A stretch of DNA of 64,000 bases. It comes from Platynereis dumerilii. Lineage: Eukaryota; Annelida; Polychaeta; Phyllodocida; Nereididae. Position 1 is the first letter of the stretch. Every line of letters begins with the position of its first letter. The notes under the pieces were generated by a model. That model was not told the DNA's origin and did no database searches. It was given only the letters and a program-made list of their open reading frames with translations. Below are positions 57,501 through 59,573 of this stretch, one piece after another. Position numbers and translations under genes: made by a program. The stretch lies in NCBI GenBank assembly GCA_026936325.1, contig JAPTHN010000003.1, positions 66,831,192 to 66,895,191 of the forward strand, given 5' to 3'.

Positions 57501-58373
57501 ATTTACTAATGAGAATACAATTGAGGAATAAACGTATTTGGGGAACATTTTTGCCCGGAGGCCCACTGGGGAGTGCAAAAGATTACAGCGAACTTAATCT
57601 AAGAATAATAATAAATTTGAACAGAGCAAGATTACTAGTAGTCCATAAAGACAAGGGATCCATGCACTGCTGGTACGAACCAAGGAACCCTCCCCCGCAC
57701 CCTCCAATTTTTTTGTACCAATACATGAGAAATGTATACTTGGTGCCCTGACTCCAGTCCCCCCACCCCCCAACTCTTCAAAATATTCTGCCACATCAAC
57801 TCTTTGAGACTTGAGCCTGTTCAGCAAATAGAATGTGAATTGCCTTTTCGTTAAATGTACATGGGCTGATCCAGGGAGGGGCCATGTAATGATTAGATAA
57901 GTCGATAAGTCGTAAAAATGTAATGATTAGATAAGTCGATAAGTCGTAAAAATATTTAATGCTGTGGCCTGCGAGGCCTCTCTTAGGCCTTCAAATTTTT
58001 GGCTAATTTTTTCAGGGCTTCTAGTATGGTACAAGGGAACAATATAGCAGAAGTGCATGATGTTTTTTTTGAGATGAGGAGCAGACCGTTTTTGCTCTTT
58101 TCAAGAAATCCTGAAAGCTTGTCCCCCCCTTTGAAAAATCCTGGATCCACGCCAGGCCTGCTCTATCTTTGAAGTTCTAGGTTCACAATCAGACATGCCT
58201 CATATTGTTGTATTGACAGCCCATTATTTATAGTGATTATCATTTAAGTGTATGAACATAAAAAATATGACTTTTTATAGAAAAAAACCTTCAGCTTCGG
58301 TGTCTTGAAGTTGGGTGCGCTGTGCCTGTGGTGTTTCATTCTTGCGGCAGCAACCAGGATCAGGTGGAAACAT
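400..58373 (-). CDS. Giant modular repeat-protein gene, 47 exons seen, 3' end outside window
   Basis: I do not recognise this family. Seen: a chain of 47 coding exons on the minus strand, each with AG acceptor and GT donor. All exons after the first begin with two bases finishing a codon and end with one base starting the next, and no junction in the full chain makes a stop. Summed coding length is about 11,950 nt (about 3,980 codons) and the last exon seen ends in a good donor, so the protein continues past the left edge. The start ATG is at 58,371-58,373. Composition is charged, S/T/P-rich and without membrane segments, a signal peptide or a known fold, so an intrinsically disordered scaffold is likely. 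Recurrent motifs are K-T-P-L-x-x-K in short exons and TSPVKK, FKKEEP and PLIIP in the giant exon. Inference: a nuclear or cytoskeletal multivalent protein, possibly CDK-phosphorylated. Exon joining is predicted by eye; alternative splicing is likely. Confidence 0.8.
1006..1167 (-). CDS. Exon 46 (162 nt), small GTNTDP-type exon
   Basis: 54 codons, phase 1-1, donor GTAAGGAG. It begins AGTNTDPKEIDESTSDSIEI and ends VIKKNASEQANIGT. It is near-identical to exon 42, 3,835 bp to the right. Confidence 0.87.
1659..1820 (-). CDS. Exon 45 (162 nt), small GTDTDP-type exon
   Basis: 54 codons, phase 1-1. It begins IGTDTDPEGIDENTADSIKI, has the acidic stretch KEDDDEKDE, and ends SEQANIGT. It is the counterpart of exon 41 at offset 3,835. 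Confidence 0.87.
2454..2742. mobile_element. hAT-type MITE, 289 bp
   Basis: The ends are CACAGGCAT and, inverted, CACAGACAT. It is flanked by the 8-bp duplication AGTACTAT (2,446-2,453 and 2,743-2,750). The paralogous intron at about 6,280 carries a single AGTACTAT and no insert, which proves the boundaries. The inside is largely an inverted repeat. An 8-bp target duplication is the hAT hallmark. Confidence 0.85.
2776..3510. mobile_element. Long-palindrome MITE with TA target duplication, 735 bp
   Basis: The ends are perfect inverted repeats starting CTCTGGTTGGTTAATGCACT, and the two halves are inverted copies over most of the length (arms about 350 bp). TA occurs on both sides. The empty site ATCATTAGAAAGTC is present in sibling units, for example near 6,305. 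TA fits the Tc1/mariner superfamily, but no transposase is present. Confidence 0.85.
3587..3748 (-). CDS. Exon 44 (162 nt), small GTDTDP-type exon
   Basis: 54 codons, phase 1-1. It begins AGTDTDPKEIDESTSDSIKI with donor GTAAGGAG. It is the closest relative of exon 39 at 7,038. Two MITEs sit just to its right, in the preceding intron. Confidence 0.87.
4235..4348 (-). CDS. Exon 43 (114 nt), small GTDTDP-type exon
   Basis: 38 codons, identical in protein to exon 47 over the exon, including the 16-codon internal loss. The acceptor is TTTACAAG and the donor GTAAGGAG. Confidence 0.85.
4841..5002 (-). CDS. Exon 42 (162 nt), small GTNTDP-type exon
   Basis: 54 codons, phase 1-1. It begins AGTNTDPKEIDESTSDSIKI and ends NASEQANIGT. 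It is the duplicate of exon 46. Confidence 0.87.
5494..5655 (-). CDS. Exon 41 (162 nt), small GTDTDP-type exon
   Basis: 54 codons, phase 1-1, the duplicate of exon 45. It is followed on the left by an intron of the common unit type. Confidence 0.87.
6383..6544 (-). CDS. Exon 40 (162 nt), small GTDTDP-type exon
   Basis: 54 codons, phase 1-1. It begins IGTDTDPEGINENTADSIKI. There is no counterpart in the left copy of the segmental duplication, so either this unit was gained here or lost there. Confidence 0.87.
7038..7199 (-). CDS. Exon 39 (162 nt), small GTDTDP-type exon
   Basis: 54 codons, phase 1-1. It begins AGTDTDPKEIDESTSD and is nearly identical to exon 44, including the D-K-S-V variant (EKDKSVIQKDA). 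Confidence 0.87.
7672..7836 (-). CDS. Exon 38 (165 nt), first small exon after the giant exon
   Basis: 55 codons, phase 1-1, donor GTAAGAGAG. It begins KGTNTDPKGIDGSTEDSINK, with one extra codon (TTTEDEET). It is the most divergent of the ten small exons and, with GTNTDPKGID, the closest to the giant-exon repeat, which fits a founder copy. Confidence 0.85.
7978..8463. mobile_element. hAT-like non-autonomous element, 486 bp
   Basis: The ends CAGGCCTCCC and (inverted) CAGGGGTCCC interrupt the common unit word CAACAATATCTC. The right flank reads CAACAATA; the left flank keeps CAACAA only. The inside repeats the words TATAGGGATTT and AAAATATAGG. No coding capacity is seen. Confidence 0.5.
8537..9822. 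mobile_element. Foldback-type element, about 1.29 kb
   Basis: Arms of about 310-340 bp (8,537-8,845 and 9,484-9,822) are inverted copies. The ends are TGGGTCAAACC and GGTTTCACCCA, with CA on both sides as a possible 2-bp duplication. The 8,846-9,483 centre has no recognisable gene. The element splits a decayed copy of the small-exon unit: unit words resume at 9,830 (TATCAAAACTGATCG, AGTCAGTTTTA). Confidence 0.65.
9823..10090. other. Decayed small-exon unit and unassigned intron
   Basis: The first 70 bases continue the decayed small-exon unit. No exon is recognisable and the rest shows nothing. Confidence 0.5.
10091..10478. mobile_element. TA-flanked TIR element, 388 bp
   Basis: Terminal inverted repeats begin CCGCTGTTATCGTTTAAG and run about 100 bp. 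TA lies on each side. Internal words such as CCCGTTTGGA and AAGTTTTACCC are mirrored. No transposase. Confidence 0.8.
10479..11070. other. Intron without recognisable feature
   Basis: AT-rich intron. A short stretch near 10,915-10,985 repeats the word ACTTGCCC. I see no exon or element end. Confidence 0.4.
11071..11120 (+). mobile_element. Helentron-like element alpha-2, 5' stub
   Basis: A 50-bp start, TTATTATGATTCGACCT plus an inverted GAATC, cut off where an identical 50-bp start follows. Its subterminal word ATGATTCGACCT is inverted as AGGTCGAATCAT near 22,600, just before that element's 3' hairpin. The remainder of this element is 20,750-22,636. Confidence 0.75.
11121..11182 (+). mobile_element. 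Helentron-like element alpha-1, 5' stub
   Basis: Second copy of the alpha 5' end, running into an ATT microsatellite and interrupted there by element beta. The rest of alpha-1 resumes at 15,578. Confidence 0.75.
11183..13564 (+). mobile_element. Helentron-like element beta, about 2.4 kb
   Basis: The 5' palindrome AGCATTCACCA...TGTGGTGAATGCT is followed by ATT repeats. The 3' end has the inverted subterminal word GGTGAATGCT, a hairpin CCAGT-TAC-ACTGG and a terminal CTAG. It contains about three 470-bp tandem units (words GATAGAAATGTCTGG at about 11,395, 11,865, 12,335) and a TTTCATTGATCA array. Non-coding, hence non-autonomous. Confidence 0.75.
12830..13520. repeat. TTTCATTGATCA minisatellite inside beta
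   Basis: Degenerate then regular 12-bp repeats rich in TGATCA. The 12-bp period keeps a frame open, giving a spurious ISLIISLI-type reading. Confidence 0.85.
13565..15577 (+). mobile_element. Helentron-like element gamma, about 2.0 kb
   Basis: Subterminal inverted words are TATAAATCGAC (5') and GTCGATTTATA (3'). The 3' hairpin CCTTTT-C-AAAGG precedes the terminal CTAG. Near the 5' end are ATT repeats and TTGACCTTGACCTTG. About four 268-bp tandem units fill 14,460-15,500. No gene. Confidence 0.8.
14460..15500. repeat. 268-bp tandem repeat in gamma
   Basis: About four units, recognised by GACGATTTTCTTCAAATTTT and AAAAAGGGGTAAAT recurring every 268 bp. Each unit includes variants of GGTAATTACCCC. 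Confidence 0.9.
15578..17738 (+). mobile_element. Helentron-like element alpha-1, body and 3' end
   Basis: Resumes with ATT repeats and TTCTTGGCCAGTAGG. The 3' end has AGGTCGAATCAT, the hairpin AACCTTT-TT-AAAGGTT and CTAG. It holds three intact 275-bp units plus two diverged ones. It is nearly identical to 20,750-22,636 apart from one extra 275-bp unit. Confidence 0.8.
16150..17520. repeat. 275-bp tandem repeat in alpha-1
   Basis: The units start near 16,165, 16,440, 16,715 and 16,990 and then diverge. The shared words are GGGTAATTACCCCC, AAAAGGGGTAAATG and GATTTACTTCAAATTTTGC. Confidence 0.9.
17739..20749 (+). mobile_element. Helentron-like element delta, about 3.0 kb
   Basis: The 5' palindrome GAATTTACC-TAT-GGTAAATTC is followed by ATT repeats. 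The 3' end has GGTAAATTC, the hairpin GTAATTGTCAG-TG-CTGACAATTAC and CTAG. It carries the 13-bp minisatellite. It inserted at the junction between alpha-1 and the rest of alpha-2. No gene. Confidence 0.75.
19098..20385. repeat. 13-bp minisatellite, about 100 units, four homogenised variants
   Basis: Successive blocks share the same 13-bp period: GTCAGGAGTTTGA, CTGTCAGTCAGGA, CAGTGTCACACCT and CTGAGTCACGACT. The last block (about 19,990-20,370) and the first contain TGAGTCA, the AP-1 consensus, in nearly every unit. Open frames here are a by-product of the repeat. Confidence 0.92.
20750..22636 (+). mobile_element. Helentron-like element alpha-2, body and 3' end
   Basis: Nearly identical to alpha-1 from TTCTTGGCCAGTAGG to the terminal CTAG, with two instead of three intact 275-bp units. 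Its 5' end is the 50-bp stub at 11,071-11,120. Confidence 0.8.
22637..23601. other. Intron flanking the giant exon
   Basis: No exon seen. From about 23,455 the DNA resembles the intron unit around the small exons (ATGGCTAACCTAATC, TTTACTTGCAAATT), which ties the giant exon to the small-exon family. Confidence 0.6.
23101..23212. repeat. 13-bp tandem repeat, about 8 units
   Basis: Repeats of CCAGAATAGCAAT with CAAG, CATG and CGTG variants. Confidence 0.85.
23602..23801. mobile_element. PIF/Harbinger-like MITE, 200 bp
   Basis: Terminal inverted repeats start GGCCACACATAATTGAT and run about 28 bp. It is flanked by TTA on both sides (23,599-23,601 and 23,802-23,804), the 3-bp TWA duplication typical of Harbinger. 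Its inside is an A/T-rich inverted repeat. Confidence 0.75.
23841..31382 (-). CDS. Exon 37: giant 7,542-nt repeat exon
   Basis: A single exon of exactly 2,514 codons, phase 1-1 like its neighbours. The acceptor is TTTCTCTCTATGAATCCAG and the donor GTGAGG. It starts VKERDSTPHKNTP, then four divergent units (GTNTDQKEIDKSTGIT with KKKKKTEEEPDRIP), then about 46 units of GTNTDPKGIDKST, TSPVKKTQLFKKEEPVEDEP and RPLIIPKTVPDSPD. The full unit is 53 residues (159 bp). Short units of 36 residues (108 bp) lack the PTPRPLIIP block. Long-long-short triplets form a 426-bp higher-order repeat near 27.2-29.4 kb. It ends EKDNSLIKKDAAQQVDTGT, homologous to the small-exon ends. TSPVKK fits the CDK consensus S-P-x-K, and F-K-K-E fits a sumoylation consensus. 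No known domain. An upstream in-frame ATG (in MFLSMNP) lies in the intron, so I do not use it as the start. Confidence 0.92.
27244..29400. repeat. 426-bp higher-order repeat within the giant exon
   Basis: Short units recur at 27,244, 27,670, 28,096, 28,789 and 29,215, mostly 426 bp apart (159+159+108). This indicates recent unequal exchange of three-unit blocks. Confidence 0.85.
31383..32612. other. Intron upstream of the giant exon
   Basis: No exon seen. About 31,860-32,130 and 32,180-32,560 share degenerate words (AAGAAATTATTTAT, TTGACATATAATG, CATTTGTTAAGAAGCTT), so one is an old duplicate of the other. A short inverted copy of the small-exon 3' flank lies at 32,036-32,070. Confidence 0.55.
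32613..32663 (-). CDS. Exon 36 (51 nt micro-exon)
   Basis: 17 codons, phase 1-1, acceptor TTCTGTTTTTAG and donor GTAAGTAT. It encodes KRKGWQTTGINPKGTP. It is basic and unlike the exon types around it. It ends in T, which joins to AT of the giant exon as TAT (Tyr). Confidence 0.7.
32720..34285 (+). mobile_element. Probable Helentron-type non-autonomous element with tandem core
   Basis: Starts AGCATTCACCCGTGATAAA; the same start, with one change, recurs at 41,561. It contains about eight 140-bp tandem units and ends near the hairpin ACTATTAT-AGG-ATAATAGT (34,259-34,277). The layout matches the nested elements at 11-22 kb, but no terminal CTAG is seen. Confidence 0.5.
33000..34190. repeat. About 140-bp tandem repeat, around eight units
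   Basis: Units share AAAATGGCCGCCATCTTGG, TTTCTCAACATGTTCC, GATACCCACAGGCCAATACC and GGTCACAATGGGCAGTTCAA. Confidence 0.92.
34286..34925. other. Intron without recognisable gene
   Basis: AT-rich. GGCCAAAACTTTGGAAGCACC near 34,731 resembles a Tc1-type terminus, but no partner end is seen. Confidence 0.35.
34926..35490. repeat. Pyrimidine-only-like tract of about 30-bp repeats
   Basis: About 560 bp strongly biased to C and T on the plus strand, built from variants of CCCTTCCCTTGCCCC plus TTTTTGCCCTTACCT. All three plus-strand frames stay open because stop codons need A or G; this is not coding. Confidence 0.9.
35488..36490. other. Intron; GC-rich hairpin then nothing recognisable
   Basis: A near-perfect hairpin (35,489-35,533; stem CAGCTCATGGCTGCC around GAA) begins the stretch. 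TATC-rich simple repeats lie near 36,000-36,065. No exon seen. Confidence 0.5.
36494..36556 (-). CDS. Exon 35 (63 nt), type IV
   Basis: 21 codons, phase 1-1, donor GTGAGTAT. Encodes SDSCDTSARKGSMPVSPITL. It shares C-D-T-S-A and a P-x-S pattern with exons 18, 20 and 21. Confidence 0.75.
36643..36702 (-). CDS. Exon 34 (60 nt)
   Basis: 20 codons, phase 1-1, acceptor TTGAATTCTTAG and donor GTTAGTAA. Encodes ISSNSSTTKENEPIHPQRP. No close sibling. Confidence 0.65.
36792..36863 (-). CDS. Exon 33 (72 nt), K-T-P-L type VII
   Basis: 24 codons, phase 1-1, donor GTAAGTAA. Encodes NSFKTSLRKKSSSTNEENRS plus SLS. It is one of five tandem siblings (exons 29-33). Confidence 0.85.
36995..37063 (-). CDS. Exon 32 (69 nt), type VII
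   Basis: 23 codons, phase 1-1, donor GTGAGTAA. Encodes NSFKTPLRKKSGISEEHRFS. Its flanking introns match those of exons 31 and 33. Confidence 0.87.
37197..37265 (-). CDS. Exon 31 (69 nt), type VII
   Basis: 23 codons, phase 1-1. Encodes NSFKTALRKKSGINEEHRLS; the P of K-T-P-L is A here. Confidence 0.87.
37518..37607 (-). CDS. Exon 30 (90 nt), type VII
   Basis: 30 codons, phase 1-1, donor GTGAGCAA. Encodes NFFKTPLRKKSGGATSEGSS then NEEHRLSLS, that is, exon 31 with a seven-codon insertion. An orphan acceptor-like remnant lies to its right near 37,640. Confidence 0.87.
37723..37839 (-). CDS. Exon 29 (117 nt), type VII, longest
   Basis: 39 codons, phase 1-1. Encodes KSIKTPLRKKSTPIILFSPP, then a linker ending KDRLSLS. 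Confidence 0.85.
37941..37975 (-). pseudogene. Degenerate type IV exon
   Basis: Resembles the end of exon 18 (AGTATACCAACCxGTTxxxAA) between an ACAG acceptor and a GTGACT donor, but is 35 nt long and out of phase with the gene. Probably a dead exon copy. Confidence 0.45.
38323..38450 (+). mobile_element. Penelope-like element reverse-transcriptase fragment
   Basis: The plus-strand reading LSFSVYRKPTYTDQYHQSDS and then HKLGDIR matches the conserved VYRKPT-TDxY and HKLG region of Penelope-like reverse transcriptases. It is a small, eroded relic in an intron, antisense to the host gene, without termini. Confidence 0.7.
38593..38664 (-). CDS. Exon 28 (72 nt), K-T-P-L type VI
   Basis: 24 codons, phase 1-1, acceptor TTATTTGTAG and donor GTAAGTAC. 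Encodes EDKTPLRKKTVSSILSSPQS. Third copy of the V-VI exon pair. Confidence 0.87.
39323..39424 (-). CDS. Exon 27 (102 nt), type V
   Basis: 34 codons, phase 1-1, donor GTTAGTAA. Encodes KSGKTPLVKKSIPTRASSPV, then AKRPLSPQ. Confidence 0.88.
39954..40025 (-). CDS. Exon 26 (72 nt), type VI
   Basis: 24 codons, phase 1-1, donor GTAAGTAC. Encodes EDETPLRKKTASSILPSPPS. Confidence 0.87.
40526..40627 (-). CDS. Exon 25 (102 nt), type V
   Basis: 34 codons, phase 1-1, donor GTGAGTGC. Encodes YARKTPLRTKSIPRKASSPT and then AERPTSPQ. Confidence 0.88.
40728..40772 (-). CDS. Exon 24 (45 nt), uncertain
   Basis: With acceptor CGTCACAAG the exon is 45 nt and phase 1-1, encoding QNKSIPTELPVPPP before donor GTGAGGAA. 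A second AG five bases in would give 40 nt and break frame. A related copy at 42,640 is degenerate. S-I-P-T echoes exons 18 and 27. Confidence 0.45.
41031..41102 (-). CDS. Exon 23 (72 nt), type VI
   Basis: 24 codons, phase 1-1, donor GTAAGTAT. Encodes EDKTPLRKNTASSILALSPS. Confidence 0.87.
41413..41514 (-). CDS. Exon 22 (102 nt), type V
   Basis: 34 codons, phase 1-1, donor GTGAGTGA. Encodes NSGNIPLGKKSIPRRAPSPI and then AERPLSPQ; the first of three V-VI pairs. Confidence 0.88.
41561..42539. other. Intron with one Helentron-type start, otherwise nothing
   Basis: AGCATTTACCCGTGATAAA at 41,561 matches the start at 32,720. I find no matching 3' end. The rest shows only AGATCTA and TAGGCCTA words. 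Confidence 0.4.
42640..42684 (-). pseudogene. Degenerate copy of exon 24
   Basis: Shares NKSIPTELPVPPP with exon 24, but the donor is GTCAGG and the CACAAG acceptor is absent, so it cannot be spliced in phase. The surrounding 42,590-42,690 block duplicates 40,680-40,775. Confidence 0.5.
42830..42886 (-). CDS. Exon 21 (57 nt), type IV
   Basis: 19 codons, phase 1-1, donor GTGAGTAA. Encodes DCCDLSASTTLPISPIFQ. Confidence 0.78.
42986..43048 (-). CDS. Exon 20 (63 nt), type IV
   Basis: 21 codons, phase 1-1, donor GTGAGTAT. Encodes FDSFDTSKIKRGLSFSSTRL. Confidence 0.78.
43630..43686 (-). CDS. Exon 19 (57 nt), relative of type VII
   Basis: 19 codons, phase 1-1. Encodes NSYEQPSRKRSEQCLSLS; it keeps the RLSLS-like end but has lost K-T-P-L. 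Confidence 0.75.
43811..43873 (-). CDS. Exon 18 (63 nt), type IV
   Basis: 21 codons, phase 1-1, donor GTGAGTGA. Encodes FECWDTSASNESIPTSSKLL. Confidence 0.8.
   Translation of the reverse strand, partial: NSNVGTLLQAMKVYQPVRNF
44043..44138 (-). CDS. Exon 17 (96 nt), type I
   Basis: 32 codons, phase 1-1. Encodes NSSKTLLGG-type start, then SRSSSASENGSIL and a serine-rich end. Last of six type I copies. Confidence 0.87.
44239..44286 (-). CDS. Exon 16 (48 nt), type II, shortened
   Basis: 16 codons, phase 1-1, donor GTGAGTAA. Encodes TACCTIKRAQNSSQL; three codons shorter than its 57-nt siblings, frame kept. Confidence 0.83.
44361..45101. mobile_element. Tc1/mariner-type non-autonomous element, 741 bp
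   Basis: Inverted ends CCCTCCAAAAGTTTGAGTAC and, at the right, CAAACTTTTTGAGGG, flanked by TA. The paralogous intron at about 54,010-54,050 lacks the insert. No transposase frame. Confidence 0.8.
45164..45280 (-). CDS. Exon 15 (117 nt), type III
   Basis: 39 codons, phase 1-1. Encodes NYPYKTPVGQKTKPSPSTAP, PKANRSSLASQNGSS, PQL. Its GC start joins exon 14's final T as TGC (Cys). Confidence 0.88.
45478..45573 (-). CDS. Exon 14 (96 nt), type I
   Basis: 32 codons, phase 1-1. It ends in T before GTGAGTAG, unlike its siblings, which end in A. Encodes NSSKTLLGEKSRSSSASENR, then SILGQSSLSLS. Confidence 0.85.
45667..45723 (-). CDS. Exon 13 (57 nt), type II
   Basis: 19 codons, phase 1-1, donor GTAAGTAA. 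Encodes TNCCTSSKIRRVQNSSQL. Confidence 0.85.
   Translation of the reverse strand, partial: EQIAAHPQKLEEYKTVRN
45860..47850. repeat. Left arm of the foldback element
   Basis: About four 585-bp tandem units marked by ACCAAATTGTTGCAAATTT, CTTGTTACCAAGTTGACAAA and TCCAAATATCATGATTTTT. Inverted relative to 49,525-51,527. Confidence 0.9.
47851..49524. other. Centre of the foldback element
   Basis: Unique DNA between the arms. The longest frame (98 codons at 48,686 on the plus strand) has no recognised motif. I see no transposase. Confidence 0.6.
49525..51527. repeat. Right arm of the foldback element
   Basis: Inverted copy of the left arm, with units marked by TTTGCAACAATTTGGTACAA and relatives every 585 bp. 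Confidence 0.9.
51857..52037. mobile_element. TA-flanked TIR MITE, 181 bp
   Basis: Ends CAGTATTTTCTCTATTAAAA and, inverted, CCATATTTTCTCTATAAAAC, with TA on both sides. The paralogous intron near 53,306 lacks it along with the next 240 bp. Confidence 0.65.
52290..52400. repeat. 18-bp tandem repeat (copy also at 53,325-53,430)
   Basis: Variants of GTACCCCGACGAGAGACC, five to six units, present in both paralogous introns. Confidence 0.85.
52671..52766 (-). CDS. Exon 12 (96 nt), type I
   Basis: 32 codons, phase 1-1. Encodes NSSKTLLGEKSQSSSASENG then SILGRGSSSLS. Donor GTGAGTAC. Confidence 0.87.
52862..52918 (-). CDS. Exon 11 (57 nt), type II
   Basis: 19 codons, phase 1-1. Encodes RTCCTSSKIRRVKNSSQL. 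No type III exon precedes it, unlike the full cassettes. Confidence 0.85.
53705..53800 (-). CDS. Exon 10 (96 nt), type I
   Basis: 32 codons, phase 1-1. Encodes NSSKTLLGEKSRSSSASENG then SILGRSSSSLS. Confidence 0.87.
53901..53957 (-). CDS. Exon 9 (57 nt), type II
   Basis: 19 codons, phase 1-1, donor GTAAGTAA. Encodes TLHCTSSKIRRTQNCSQQ. Confidence 0.85.
54070..54186 (-). CDS. Exon 8 (117 nt), type III
   Basis: 39 codons, phase 1-1. Encodes NDPYKTPVGQKTKPSPSTAP, then PKANRSSLASQNGSSPRL. Confidence 0.88.
54954..55049 (-). CDS. Exon 7 (96 nt), type I, divergent
   Basis: 32 codons, phase 1-1, acceptor CTTCCAG. Encodes NSPETHFGKKIWSCSASENG then SILGKHSLSLS. K-T-L-L is lost, but the frame and splice sites are intact. 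Confidence 0.8.
55146..55202 (-). CDS. Exon 6 (57 nt), type II
   Basis: 19 codons, phase 1-1, donor GTAAGTAA. Encodes NRHSTCSQIKRRLFGSKQ. Confidence 0.82.
55341..55359 (-). pseudogene. Remnant of a type III exon
   Basis: Acceptor and first codons (E-P-Y-K) of a type III exon remain; the rest of the exon and its donor are gone. Its position, just before exon 6 in transcription order, is where a type III exon is expected. Confidence 0.7.
55608..55937. mobile_element. TA-flanked TIR element, 330 bp
   Basis: Ends GGGGAGACAG...TAAGTTGTG and, inverted, GGGGAGACTG...TAAGTTGTG, flanked by TA. The paralogous word CTTCAGATAACATGCAC near 52,530 is the empty site. Internal AAGTTGTGCCAC words repeat. 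Confidence 0.8.
56082..56177 (-). CDS. Exon 5 (96 nt), type I
   Basis: 32 codons, phase 1-1. Encodes NSSKTFLGKKNRSCSASENR then SILGRSSSSLS. Confidence 0.86.
56270..56326 (-). CDS. Exon 4 (57 nt), type II
   Basis: 19 codons, phase 1-1, donor GTAAATAA. Encodes TLHCTFSKIRRAQNSTRL. Confidence 0.83.
   Translation of the reverse strand, partial: EHFTAHFQKLDERKTVRD
56392..56667. mobile_element. hAT-like TIR element, 276 bp
   Basis: Inverted ends CAGTGATGGAAATGG and CCATTTCCATCACTG. GAAAAGTC follows on the right, and GAAAAGTG lies six bases from the left end. It contains a 19-20 G run and AGCTGAGCTCCC. Confidence 0.55.
56733..56849 (-). CDS. Exon 3 (117 nt), type III
   Basis: 39 codons, phase 1-1, donor GTGGGTAG. 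Encodes NDPYKTPVGQKTKPLPPTAP, then PKANRSSLASQNGSSPQL. First exon of the first III-II-I cassette. Confidence 0.87.
57311..57445 (-). CDS. Exon 2 (135 nt), unique
   Basis: 45 codons, phase 1-1, acceptor TTTAATATTTCAG and donor GTTAGTAG. Encodes DLDITALSQKSIPCRTSISF, SSGNESLWNRSSLDY and SILSPP. It shares K-S-I-P and N-R-S-S-L patterns with later exons. Confidence 0.78.
57446..58288. other. First coding intron
   Basis: Contains a 34-bp direct duplication (TAATGATTAGATAAGTCGAT) at about 57,889-57,956. CTGGATCC words near 57,870 and 58,142 suggest the decayed ends of a small transposon. No exon seen. Confidence 0.45.
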
Positions 58374-58390
58374 TTTTTGAGATGTTGGAG
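58289..58390 (-). CDS. Exon 1: translation start
   Basis: Acceptor CTTTTTAG, 17 untranslated bases, then ATG at 58,373-58,371 with A at -3. Encodes MFPPDPGCCRKNETP, then QAQRTQLQDTEAE, and ends in phase 1, which fits exon 2 and gives D at the junction. The donor GAAG|GTTTTT is weak. It is the only ATG-bearing exon whose phase fits the chain. There is no signal peptide. Confidence 0.65.
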
Positions 58391-58734
58391 CTAAAAAGCA
58401 AATTTAAAATAAAACACAAAAAGAAATCTCAAAACTAAGGAAATATATTACAGTCAAAGATTCTTTTTTTCTTTTTGGTTCAGTCCTAAAACCTTTTGGT
58501 ATTGTGATCATGAATCATCGACAACATACAGTCATGTTCCCCATACTGATCATGACAAATCATGGGCAATTATGACTCACAGAGTTCAAAATTCGACATG
58601 AACCCATACTCTTTTTTTTTTTCATATCAAAATGATAGACTGCAAACCAAAAACGCTTTTTAAAAACCCTTTTTAATCCAAGAAGTCAGTAGTATAATCC
58701 AAAAACATTTTTTATCTAAGAAAAACAAAACAAG

Positions 58735-59000
58735 GAGAGTCAGGGGAAGGAGTTGTTGCGAGTTGGAAGGAGAGAGTCGGAGAGAGTTAGGAAGTAGGAG
58801 TTGGGGAGAGTCGCGAGGGAGTCAAGAGTCGGGAGAAGGGAGTTGGGGAGAATCAGGAAGAGAGAGTTAGGAGGAGGGTCAGGGAGGGATTTGTTTAAAG
58901 TTGGAAGAAGGGAGTCAAGGAGAGTCATGATGAGGGAGTGTCAGGATGGTAGAGTTTGGAGTCGCGAGAAGGGAAGCGGGGAGTTTTGGGAGTTGAGGGA
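58735..59000. repeat. GAGTC-rich purine repeat (also 59,570-59,620 and 59,850-60,250)
   Basis: Degenerate G/A-rich DNA of GGAGAGTC, GGGAGTTGG and AGTCGGGAG words. Frames here are spurious. Confidence 0.8.
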
Positions 59001-59027
59001 GAGTCAAGACGACATGCAGACCTTACC

Positions 59028-59060
59028 TCGCCATCTTTAAAAGGGTGGTTCGGTATTTGC
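59028..59060 (-). other. Possible 5' untranslated exon end
   Basis: On the minus strand CTTTTAAAGATGGCGAG is followed by the strong donor GTAAGGTC. Joined to exon 1, its ATG would be a short upstream frame, so if real it is untranslated. The exon start is unknown. Confidence 0.3.
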
Positions 59061-59377
59061 AAAAGTGATCTAGTCCAGATCCGGGCCAGTGTGAGGTGTT
59101 TCAATTTGGTTACTGGACCAATCGAGAAGCAGTTCACTGGCATTTCAGAAATTATGAAAAATGAAGGTTTAAACAAGCTCAGTGATATGAATTTCACTTT
59201 TAGCGTTGACAAAATTCAGGTGATGCCCTTCATGACAGGAAGAATCACTGGACCAGTGCAGTATGGCAGTGCAGTCCAGGGCTGGACCATGGACCAGATC
59301 GATCCAAGGCAATCCGGTCTGCATCACTAGTGTTGAGAGTTGGAAGAATGAATTTTAGAGTCATGTGGACCCAGTCA

Positions 59378-59573
59378 CCCAGAGGAAAAAAGAGTACATT
59401 TGAAGTACTCGAATTATTTAAATTATGCTTCATTTATACTCCCTAAATGAAAGTTCATACGCTCCAAATACGCTCCCTTTTAGAAAAATATAAGCATTTT
59501 AGCAGTACAATCGGAGTACATTTGGTAATTTAAATAATTCGAGTGCTTCAAATGTACTCTTTTTTCCTCTGGG
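59378..59573. mobile_element. TIR MITE, 196 bp
   Basis: About 48-bp inverted ends starting CCCAGAGGAAAAAAGAGTAC. No clear target duplication. Confidence 0.75.

Noticed and set aside
59030-59050. ATGGCGAG next to a strong donor as the true start codon
   Set aside because: Joined to exon 1 it runs out of frame and stops within about a dozen codons.
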